Positions 41,819-48,329 of a DNA stretch of 48,329 bases are shown here, piece after piece (positions within the stretch are counted from its first letter, which is position 1; each line of letters begins with the position of its first letter). The stretch is from an uncultured Ruminococcus sp. GTDB lineage: Bacteria; Bacillota; Clostridia; Oscillospirales; Ruminococcaceae. A model generated the notes under the pieces. That model worked only from the letters and a program-made list of their open reading frames with translations. It did no database searches and had not been told where the DNA came from. Location: the NCBI GenBank assembly GCA_902781565.1, contig CACZJT010000009.1, positions 1-48,329 on the forward strand. The letters run 5' to 3'. The position numbers were made by a program, and so were the translations under genes.

Positions 41819-42761
41819 CAGCGAAAAGCACCTCCGCCGCCGCAAGCACCTTAGCCTTTACCTCAGCAAGAGTTCCCTTTATCTCGCAGCCCGCCGCACG
41901 GATATGACCGCCGCCGCCGAACTGCCTGCAAAACGCCGAAGCGTCCGCTTCCTCCGTCGTCCTAACCGAGAGCTTGAAGCCGCTTCTGTCTTTGAGCTCC
42001 TTTAAGGTGATACCTATGACAGCCCCCTCTACTTCGAGGGGTATGGAAGCCAGCCCGTCAAATTCCGCGGGGTCTACCCCCGTATCGTTTATCATAGCCT
42101 GCGTCACGCAGATGACGGTACACCTGCCGCCGAAGTAAAACTCCATGTCCTTGATGACGATGTTCTCGACCTTTATCCGACCCATGCTCTTTATATCGAA
42201 CATACGTCTGTTGACGTTCACGAAGTCGATGTCATACGCCATAAGCTCCGCCGCCGCGATGTGCGCTTCGGGGATAGTGTTCGAGAACTTGAAGCAGCCC
42301 GTGTCTGTCGCGAGCCCCGTGTATATGCACTTGGCGATGATGTCGGTCATGGGTATCCCCTGCTCCTTCATGAACCTGTACAGCACAAGGGTAGCCGACG
42401 AAGCGTTCCCGTCAACTATCGTTTCCTTTGCGTAGTGCTTGTTGGAGATGTGGTGGTCTATGCAGAGGTCTACCCTGTCCGCGTACTGCATGAGCGTATC
42501 GCCGAGGAGCTGCTTGTCGGCAACGTCCACCGCGACTATGGTCTTAGGCTCGAAGCTGCTCTCGATGTAGCCTTCGTAAAGGAAATCGTAGCGTTTCGGG
42601 AAGGGCTCGCAGTTGAGCACTTTCGCAGTCTTGCCCATGTCATGAAGTATATTCCAAAGCGCGAACCCGCAGCCGACGGTGTCCCCGTCGGGGTTGCGGT
42701 GGGTAAGGATAAGATAATCGTCGTGCGTTTCAAAAAAGCGCCTGAGTTCCTTAAAGTCCAT
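41808..42761 (-). CDS. nrnA: DHH/DHHA1 phosphoesterase, NrnA-like oligoribonuclease
   Basis: A 317-residue protein of the NrnA family, which degrades short RNA oligonucleotides and pAp. The DHH domain has HRNPDGDTVGCGFAL, VDVADKQLLG and the name motif in LCIDHHISNKHYAK. The DHHA1 domain ends with FGGGGHIRAAGCEI. ATG 42761 directly follows the rbfA stop (TGAAATG) with GGAG 5 nt upstream. Positioned between rbfA and truB, the common Firmicute order. Choice between nanoRNase and pAp phosphatase activity cannot be made from sequence. Confidence 0.94.
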   Translation of the reverse strand: MDFKELRRFFETHDDYLILTHRNPDGDTVGCGFALWNILHDMGKTAKVLNCEPFPKRYDFLYEGYIESSFEPKTIVAVDVADKQLLGDTLMQYADRVDLCIDHHISNKHYAKETIVDGNASSATLVLYRFMKEQGIPMTDIIAKCIYTGLATDTGCFKFSNTIPEAHIAAAELMAYDIDFVNVNRRMFDIKSMGRIKVENIVIKDMEFYFGGRCTVICVTQAMINDTGVDPAEFDGLASIPLEVEGAVIGITLKELKDRSGFKLSVRTTEEADASAFCRQFGGGGHIRAAGCEIKGTLAEVKAKVLAAAEVLFADER

Positions 42762-42762
42762 T

Positions 42763-43176
42763 TCAGCTCCGTTTCTCATCGGAAGCCTGCTCTTCGGCTC
42801 CCGCTTCACGCGCGTCCTTCTCCTCGAGCTCCCGCCCGATGGTCTTTAACTTATCGAATATCTTCTGCGAGCTTTCGCCCGAGAGATCGGCGATGAATTT
42901 AATGTCGGGGCATTTGCGGAGCCCCAAAACGTTCGATATCTCCCGCTTGAAGATACCCGTAGCGCTCGTGAGCCCCTTTACCGCGTCGGCGGTCTGCTTT
43001 TCGCCGCCGAAGCCCGACACATATATCTTGCAGTAGCTGCCGTCATTCGACACCTCGCAGCGTGTAAGGGTGAGCTGTTCCCCGCCGCCGATACGCGGGT
43101 CTTTGAGCTCCCTCATCTTTCCGAAGACGATACGCCTGATATCCTCAGCCATACGTCCCGCTTTATAACTTGGCAT
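42763..43176 (-). CDS. rbfA: 30S ribosome-binding factor RbfA
   Basis: A 137-residue single KH-like domain protein that binds 16S rRNA near its 5' end and completes small-subunit maturation. RMAEDIRRIVFGKMRELKDPRIGG (quoted in part as EDIRRIVFGKM and KDPRI) is the conserved core, then CKIYVSGFGG, SATGIFKREI and LRKCPDIKFIAD. The C-terminal tail is charged. ATG 43176 follows AAGGAG at 7 nt. The gene upstream is an inserted SEC-C protein gene, which separates it from infB. Confidence 0.96.
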   Translation of the reverse strand: MPSYKAGRMAEDIRRIVFGKMRELKDPRIGGGEQLTLTRCEVSNDGSYCKIYVSGFGGEKQTADAVKGLTSATGIFKREISNVLGLRKCPDIKFIADLSGESSQKIFDKLKTIGRELEEKDAREAGAEEQASDEKRS

Positions 43177-43221
43177 TTGTATGCTCCTTTTTCGGGGACA
43201 TTTATCCCGCTGTCACTGTAA

Positions 43222-44250
43222 CTATTTACCTTTTCCGCAGCACTTTTTATACTTCTTGCCGCTTCCGCAAGGGCAAGGCTCATTTCTTCCGATCTTCGTT
43301 ACCCTGACGGGAGTATTCTCGGGTGTGCCAAACAGCGTCCTCGCAAAGGCACTGTCATCGTGCTTCATCATATCAGCTTCAAGGTCAGATCCGAAAGCAT
43401 CTCTGATGCGCTGAAACGCATCTTGTCTTCCTGTTGCTTCCTCTATAGCCCTGCGGTCGGCTTCCTCATCTATGGTGACCTCGTCAGCCTTAACATACCC
43501 CGTCACGTATGATGTGCCGTTCTCCGCATTCATTTTTTCGAGTTCTTCCGGTGTGAAACCGCGGTTTACCGAAAGACGCAGATGGTTCTTCACGTCCGCA
43601 AAATAAGGTATAAATTCCCTCGCGTTTTCGGTGGAGAAATCGGGGGCGCTGAATCTTATATCCTGCAAAGCCGATTCATAGTCTCCCCTCATCTGCAAGC
43701 CTATCATCATGTCATGTATATGACCCTCGGCTGTTTCGTGGTCTTCCCCCAATACCTTCATGAGGAACTCTGTTGCCGCCTCGGTGTATTCATTCCTCGG
43801 AAACTCCACAAGGTTTTCGTAATCGAGAAGCTCCTCCTTCGTGATCTCATAGTACGGCTTATCTGCCTGACTCTCCACAAGAGATTCGTAATCCTCGGAG
43901 AACTCTATATAGACCTCCGGCACCAGCAGTCGGTCAAACGGCTCAGCGTCACTCTCCTCCTCATCATCATAGCCGAACAATTCGTCCTCGGTGATCATCG
44001 AAAAATGTCCGTGCCAGCTGTGCCTCTGCCATTCCATGAACTTAACGAAGCTGTCCTCCGTGATATCCTCACCCAAGATCTGCGTAAGAATATCATACAC
44101 CTTTCTCACAGGAATAACACCGTAAAGATCCGCTATGCTTTCGAGATATCCCGTTATCCTTTCGCGCTGCTCATCGGACATGACCTCCGAAAGCGGTGCG
44201 GAGAACTTCTCCAACAGCTCGCCATCGTATTTCTCGGGAAACTTTGCCAT
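43222..44250 (-). CDS. SEC-C motif protein of unknown function
   Basis: A 342-residue acidic protein ending in a SEC-C zinc motif: [20 protein letters not shown], with the Cys-X-Cys and Cys-Cys ligands intact. The rest is mostly helical and acidic (for example [13 protein letters not shown] and [16 protein letters not shown]), without a recognised domain; the spacing of helices resembles TPR-like regulators. SEC-C motifs often mediate SecB or ribosome contact. ATG 44250 follows GGGGTGA. It sits between infB and rbfA, where most Firmicutes have no gene, so a link to translation is plausible but unproven. Confidence 0.85.
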   Translation of the reverse strand: MAKFPEKYDGELLEKFSAPLSEVMSDEQRERITGYLESIADLYGVIPVRKVYDILTQILGEDITEDSFVKFMEWQRHSWHGHFSMITEDELFGYDDEEESDAEPFDRLLVPEVYIEFSEDYESLVESQADKPYYEITKEELLDYENLVEFPRNEYTEAATEFLMKVLGEDHETAEGHIHDMMIGLQMRGDYESALQDIRFSAPDFSTENAREFIPYFADVKNHLRLSVNRGFTPEELEKMNAENGTSYVTGYVKADEVTIDEEADRRAIEEATGRQDAFQRIRDAFGSDLEADMMKHDDSAFARTLFGTPENTPVRVTKIGRNEPCPCGSGKKYKKCCGKGK

Positions 44251-44278
44251 CTGTATCACCCCTTACCCTCTGCGTCGA

Positions 44279-46924
44279 TCAGTCTCTGTACTCCTCCATC
44301 TGATAAGCCTCGAAGATGTCGCCCTCCTTGAAGTCGGAGAACTTTTCGAGGGTTATGCCGCACTCGAAGCTCTCGGCGACTTCCTTAACGTCGTCCTTGA
44401 AGCGCTTTAAGCTCGACATCTTGTCGTCGGCTATGATTATACCGTCACGCACTACGCGGATAAGGTCGTTCCTGCCGATCTTGCCGCTCTGTACATACGC
44501 ACCCGCAACGGCGCCAACGCCCGTGATCTTGTAGACCTGGCGTACCTCCACGCGGGCGGTGTCGATCTCGCGGTACTTGGGAGCGAGCATACCCTTCATG
44601 GCAGTCTCTATCTCCTCTATGGCGTCGTAGATTATGCGGTAGAGCCTGATGTCAACGCCGCTCTGCTCCGCGCTCTCCTTGGCAACGGGGTCGGGACGAA
44701 CGTTGAAGCCTACGATTATCGCATTGGAAGCGTTCGCGAGCATTACATCGCTCTCGCTCACGGCACCTACCGCGCCGTGGATAACGCGGACTCTTACCTC
44801 GTCATTGGAGAGCTTTTCGAGGGACTGGCGTACAGCCTCCACGGAGCCCTGAACGTCCGCCTTTACGATGATGGGCAGCTCCTTCATCTCGCCCTCGGAG
44901 ATGCGGCTGAACAGGTTGTCGAGCGTTACCTTGGTGTAGGCGCTGAACTGCTCCTCCTTAGCCTGCTGCTTGCGCTGCTCTACCAGCTCTCTCGCCAGCT
45001 TCTCGTCCTTTACGGCGTTGAACTGCTCGCCCGCGCCGGGAACGTCCGCAAGACCCGTGATCTCAACAGGCGTCGAGGGACCCGCTTTGTCGATGGAGCG
45101 TCCCTTGTCGTTTGTCATGGTACGTACTCTTCCGACAGCCGTGCCCGCGATGATTATATCGCCCTTGCGCAGCGTGCCCTCCTGTACCAGCAGCGTCGCA
45201 ACGGGTCCCTTGCCCTTGTCAAGACGCGCTTCGATGACAGCACCCTTCGCAGCCTTGTCGGGATTTGCTTTGAGCTCCTGAACGTCCGATATGAGAAGTA
45301 TGCTCTCCAGCAGGTCGTCAATGCCCATTCCCGTCTTAGCCGATACGGGGATAGCCATAACGTCACCGCCCCACTCCTCTACAACGAGGTCGTGCTCGGT
45401 GAGCTGCTGCTTTATCCTCTCGGGGTTAGCACCCTCTTTATCCATTTTGTTTATCGCAACGATGACCTGTACCCCCGCAGCCTTGGCGTGGTTTATGGAT
45501 TCAATTGTCTGGGGCATGATACCGTCATCTGCGGCAACTACCAGCACCGCGATATCGGTGATGTCAGCACCTCTCGCTCTCATGGAGGTGAAAGCCTCGT
45601 GACCCGGGGTATCGAGGAAGGTTATCTTGCGGTCGTTGTGGTATACCTGATAAGCGCCTATGTGCTGTGTGATACCGCCCGCTTCGCCGTCGGCGATGTG
45701 AGCGTTCCTGATACGGTCGAGTATCGAGGTCTTGCCGTGGTCTACGTGTCCCATTACGACTACGACGGGGCAGCGTTCCTTCAGGCTCTCGGGAGCGTCG
45801 GCTTCGTCGGAGATAAGTCTCTCCTCAATGGTGACGATGACTTCCTTCTCTACCTTTGCACCCAGTTCCTCTGCCACGAGGGAAGCGGTGTCGAAGTCGA
45901 TAGTCTCGTTCACCGAAGCCATGACGCCCAGCAGCATGAGCTTCTTGATGACCTCGGAAACGGTGACTTTAAGTCTTGTTGCAAGCTCCGATACCACGAT
46001 GTTATCGGGGATAAGGACTTTGAGCTGCTGCTTTCTCGCACGCTCCAGCTCTAAGCGGCGCAGCTTATCCTGCTCGGTTTCCTTCTTGTGGGAGAAGCGA
46101 TCCTTCTTGTGCTGCTGCGACTTCTGGGTGATCTTCTGCTTCTTGCGGAAGGCATCCTGCTTGTTGCCGCCTCCCTGCTTGGAGTCAGCCATATTGTCGT
46201 ACTTCTCATTGTACTTGTCGATCTCGATATAGCTTCCGCGGGTATCAACGCGGCTGAACGTACCGCTCTTCGAGCCGCTTCCCTCGCTGCTCGAAACGGT
46301 GTAGCCCTCGCTGCTCCCCTCCGACTGCTTGCCGACGAGAGTTTTCTTCTCGCCCTTTTCCTGCTTCTTTGCCTTTTCCTTTTCTTTCTTCTTCTTTTTG
46401 TCCTTCGGCTTTTCCTCGGGCTTCACCTCTGCGGGCTTGCTCTCGGGCTTTACCTCCGCAGGCTTTACCTCTGCGGCAGGCTTCTTTTCCGCAGGATTCT
46501 CCGCCGCGGGCTCTGCCTTCTCGGGCTTTGCTTCCGCAGGCTTTTCGGCAGCGGGCTTCACCTCTGCGGGCTTGTCGGACTTCTTCTGCGCGGGAGCCTT
46601 TGCGCTCTCGGCAGGCTTTTCGGTCTTGGTCTGCTTCGCCTGCTTATCCTGCTTATCCTGCTTCTCGCTCTTTGCGGGCTTTTCCTCCGCCTTTTCGGGA
46701 GCTGCGGGCTTTACGTTGTTCGCAAAGTACGCATTGAAGTTCTCGACCTGATTCTTCTGTGTAAAATACTCCATAACGAAGCTCATCTCTTCGGGAGTGA
46801 GCGCCGAGGAGGTCTTCTTCGGCTCGCCGCCGAGCTTTGTCAGACACTCTATTATCTCCGCGCTTTGTACGTTTATATCCTTTGCCAGCTCCGAGAGCTT
46901 GGTCTTCTTCGCCTTCGTCTTCAT
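44279..46924 (-). CDS. infB: translation initiation factor IF-2
   Basis: An 881-residue GTPase that delivers initiator tRNA to the 30S subunit and drives subunit joining. An IF2_N domain (about 1-50, [21 protein letters not shown]) is followed by a long low-complexity Lys/Pro/Ala/Glu linker (about 70-225) with repeated KPAEVKP-like units. A second IF2_N-like domain lies near 305-355. The G-domain has GHVDHGKTS (G1), DTPGHEA (G3) and NKMD (G4). Domains II-IV follow with [18 protein letters not shown] 46924 is chosen: GGAGGG lies 5 nt upstream and overlaps the alternative GTG 46930. Confidence 0.98.
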   Translation of the reverse strand: MKTKAKKTKLSELAKDINVQSAEIIECLTKLGGEPKKTSSALTPEEMSFVMEYFTQKNQVENFNAYFANNVKPAAPEKAEEKPAKSEKQDKQDKQAKQTKTEKPAESAKAPAQKKSDKPAEVKPAAEKPAEAKPEKAEPAAENPAEKKPAAEVKPAEVKPESKPAEVKPEEKPKDKKKKKEKEKAKKQEKGEKKTLVGKQSEGSSEGYTVSSSEGSGSKSGTFSRVDTRGSYIEIDKYNEKYDNMADSKQGGGNKQDAFRKKQKITQKSQQHKKDRFSHKKETEQDKLRRLELERARKQQLKVLIPDNIVVSELATRLKVTVSEVIKKLMLLGVMASVNETIDFDTASLVAEELGAKVEKEVIVTIEERLISDEADAPESLKERCPVVVVMGHVDHGKTSILDRIRNAHIADGEAGGITQHIGAYQVYHNDRKITFLDTPGHEAFTSMRARGADITDIAVLVVAADDGIMPQTIESINHAKAAGVQVIVAINKMDKEGANPERIKQQLTEHDLVVEEWGGDVMAIPVSAKTGMGIDDLLESILLISDVQELKANPDKAAKGAVIEARLDKGKGPVATLLVQEGTLRKGDIIIAGTAVGRVRTMTNDKGRSIDKAGPSTPVEITGLADVPGAGEQFNAVKDEKLARELVEQRKQQAKEEQFSAYTKVTLDNLFSRISEGEMKELPIIVKADVQGSVEAVRQSLEKLSNDEVRVRVIHGAVGAVSESDVMLANASNAIIVGFNVRPDPVAKESAEQSGVDIRLYRIIYDAIEEIETAMKGMLAPKYREIDTARVEVRQVYKITGVGAVAGAYVQSGKIGRNDLIRVVRDGIIIADDKMSSLKRFKDDVKEVAESFECGITLEKFSDFKEGDIFEAYQMEEYRD

Positions 46925-46973
46925 GGGCACCCTCCTGTATATCAGTCGGCAGATGATCTGTTTACCGTTATCG

Positions 46974-47315
46974 TTAAAAGATCTCCTCTGCCGCAGTCGT
47001 TTCGATCTCCGTCAGTCCCTTCGCAAATGCCTTTGCAAAGCCCGCGTCGGTGACTGCGAGTATACCCGTTCTCTTTCCGACAGCGTCGGCTGTACTGTCC
47101 ATGGTCATTCCGAGAGCGTACAGCTTCACGCCGTATCTGCCGCAGCTATAGCTTATCTCCTTGAGCGACTTTGCGCTTATATCGCTCGCCGCGAGGACTG
47201 CCTTGGCTTCCCCGCTCGCACAAGCCGATTTCGCCATGTCCATGCCGAGTTTCAGCTTTCCCGCCTTTCGGCATATGCCGAGAAGCCCCGACTTGTCGCC
47301 GTTATTTCCCGCCAT
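46974..47315 (-). CDS. L7Ae/L30e-family RNA-binding protein YlxQ
   Basis: A 113-residue protein of the L7Ae/L30e/S12e fold, usual length about 100. [18 protein letters not shown] and [14 protein letters not shown] are family phrases; members bind kink-turn RNA. ATG 47315 overlaps the end of ylxR by 14 nt, with GTGAG as a weak binding site, so translation is coupled. In Bacillus this gene is ylxQ, always between ylxR and infB. RNA target unknown. Confidence 0.9.
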   Translation of the reverse strand: MAGNNGDKSGLLGICRKAGKLKLGMDMAKSACASGEAKAVLAASDISAKSLKEISYSCGRYGVKLYALGMTMDSTADAVGKRTGILAVTDAGFAKAFAKGLTEIETTAAEEIF

Positions 47316-47577
47316 TTTCAAGCTCACTCTCCATTCTGTCGTACAGCTCTCCGCTTATCATGCAAGAGAACGCTTTCTCGAACCGATGTGCCTTACGTGC
47401 CGCCCGAAAGCATTCGGCGCTGCGGCATATATACGCGCCGCGCCCCGCTGCCTTCCCCGTGAGGTCGAGCATCAGCTCCCCCTCCTTGGGCTTCACCACG
47501 CGGATAAGCTCCTTCTTGGGCTTCATCTCTCCGCAGCCTAAGCACATTCGCATCGGTATTTTCTTCTGCTTCTGCAT
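47302..47577 (-). CDS. ylxR: YlxR family nucleic-acid-binding protein (DUF448)
   Basis: A 91-residue basic protein. MRMCLGCGEMKPKKELIRVV and GRGAYICRSAECFRAARK are the DUF448 hallmarks and carry Cys residues that may bind zinc or RNA. The family is conserved next to nusA and has been linked to RNA binding and transcription or RNase P; the exact role is unsettled. It begins 6 nt after the nusA stop. Confidence 0.94.
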   Translation of the reverse strand: MQKQKKIPMRMCLGCGEMKPKKELIRVVKPKEGELMLDLTGKAAGRGAYICRSAECFRAARKAHRFEKAFSCMISGELYDRMESELENGGK

Positions 47578-47583
47578 AACGCC

Positions 47584-48329
47584 TTATTCCTCTGCGTCAG
47601 CCGTTTCTTCCGAAGCCGCTTCCTCCGCGGCAGCCTCTGCTTCGGGCACTGCTGTTTCAGCGGCAGCTTCCTCTGCAACTTCCGTGGCAGCCGTTTCCTC
47701 GTCCTGCTCCTCGGAAGTCTCCGCTTCGCTCTCCTCGGCGGCAGCGGCAGCTGCTTCTGCGGCAGCCTTCTCCTCGGCTGCAAGCTCTCTCGCCTGAACG
47801 TCGGAGATTATGTCTATCTTATAGCCCGTCAGTCCTGCCGCGAGCCTTGCGTTCTGTCCCTTGTTGCCTATCGCAAGCGAGAGCTGATTAACGGGGACTA
47901 CCACTCTGCAAGAGGGGTTCTCGCCGCCCGTCAGCAGCTTCACCGAGATGACCTGCGCGGGAGCCAGCGCCCTTGCGATGAATTCCTCGGGGTCATCGCT
48001 GTAGGGGATAATGTCTATCTTCTCACCATTGAGCTCCTCGACCACCGCCGAGATACGAGACTTTCTCGCACCAATGCAGGCACCTATGGCGTCAACGTTG
48101 GGATCGTGGCTCATGACCGCTATCTTCGAGCGGGAGCCTGCCACACGGGATATGCCCTTGACCTCTACCACGCCCTCGGCGATCTCGGGTACTTCTGTCT
48201 CAAAAAGTCTCTTGACCAGATTCTTGTGCGTTCTCGATATTTTAAGCGTGGGCTTCTTGTCGGGGTTCGCGATATCGACCACGTATATCTTCACCATGTC
48301 GCCCGGCAGAAGCTCCTCGCCGGGTATCT
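47584..48329 (-). CDS. nusA: transcription termination/antitermination protein NusA, 5' end cut off
   Basis: The C-terminal 247 residues; the reading frame stays open to the window edge, where IPGEELLPGDMVKIYVVD continues the S1 domain. KH1 follows (SRTHKNLVKRLFETEVPEI, then AVMSHDPNVDAIGACIGARKSRI), and KH2 has PVNQLSLAIGNKGQNARLAAGLTGYKIDI. The last 70 residues are almost only Ala, Glu and Thr, an acidic low-complexity tail beyond the usual end. NusA sets RNA polymerase pausing and termination. First gene, from the right, of the nusA-ribF operon. Confidence 0.97.
   Translation of the reverse strand, partial: IPGEELLPGDMVKIYVVDIANPDKKPTLKISRTHKNLVKRLFETEVPEIAEGVVEVKGISRVAGSRSKIAVMSHDPNVDAIGACIGARKSRISAVVEELNGEKIDIIPYSDDPEEFIARALAPAQVISVKLLTGGENPSCRVVVPVNQLSLAIGNKGQNARLAAGLTGYKIDIISDVQARELAAEEKAAAEAAAAAAEESEAETSEEQDEETAATEVAEEAAAETAVPEAEAAAEEAASEETADAEE

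Noticed and set aside
44777..46054. 425-codon plus-strand frame opposite infB
   Set aside because: infB is unambiguous; the antisense product shows no domain.
46420..46720. Repetitive DNA in infB
   Set aside because: In-frame KPAEVKP-like linker of IF-2, common in this factor, not a DNA-level repeat.

Overview
The window looks like a chromosome segment of a Gram-positive anaerobe of the class Clostridia, most likely a Ruminococcus-like member of the Oscillospiraceae; the genus is an inference. The evidence is a SpoIIID sporulation regulator, the Firmicute pair YloU/FakA (YloV), the ylxR-ylxQ genes between nusA and infB, a zinc-type S14, the order secY-adk-map-infA-rpmJ, and many consensus sigma-A promoters (TTGACA-like, 17 or 18 bp spacer, TATAAT) in front of strong GGAGG ribosome binding sites. 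Coding DNA is GC-rich and the gaps are AT-rich. I see no tRNA, rRNA, CRISPR array, phage or insertion sequence.

Layout. 1-2767 (+): a hairpin cloverleaf element, a histidine-kinase-type ATPase, spoIIID behind a sigma-E-like promoter, and pta. 2826-6909 (-): a signal-peptidase-fold membrane protein without its catalytic residues, a secreted BspA-type leucine-rich-repeat protein, and an aquaporin. 7265-8758 (+): a degenerate receiver/GGDEF/GGDEF protein and a two-helix membrane peptide. 8815-24899 (-): an uninterrupted S10-spc-alpha supercluster of 31 genes from rpsJ to rplQ, including secY, adk, map, infA and rpoA. 25472-26263 (+): a charged coiled-coil protein of unknown role. 26318-28304 (-): yloU-fakA. 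28629-33382 (-): a four-gene unit of a secreted beta-helix protein, a DUF5662 protein, a histidine phosphatase and a membrane protein. 33759-34031 (-): a small unknown protein. 34289-39235 (-): an ABC exporter of the GldA/GldF/GldG type with a DUF4340 protein. 39989 to the right edge (-): the nusA-ylxR-ylxQ-infB-(SEC-C gene)-rbfA-nrnA-truB-ribF translation and RNA-maturation operon, with nusA cut by the window end.

Most of the window is growth machinery: ribosome synthesis, transcription, protein export, start-codon and N-terminal processing, ribosome assembly, tRNA modification and flavin synthesis. The unusual material lies in the accessory proteins and the gaps. Three proteins appear to be pseudoenzymes or bind without catalysis (the SipW-like protein and both GGDEF domains of one protein). 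Two families of structured dispersed repeats occur between genes. One has two copies whose hairpin stem differs at three positions by compensatory changes around an identical 13-nt loop. The other is a roughly 150-bp imperfect palindrome, one copy of which sits inside the ribosomal protein operon and ends on the infA stop codon. No single cluster stands out as a clear new defence or biosynthetic system; the repeat families and the pseudoenzymes are the best leads.
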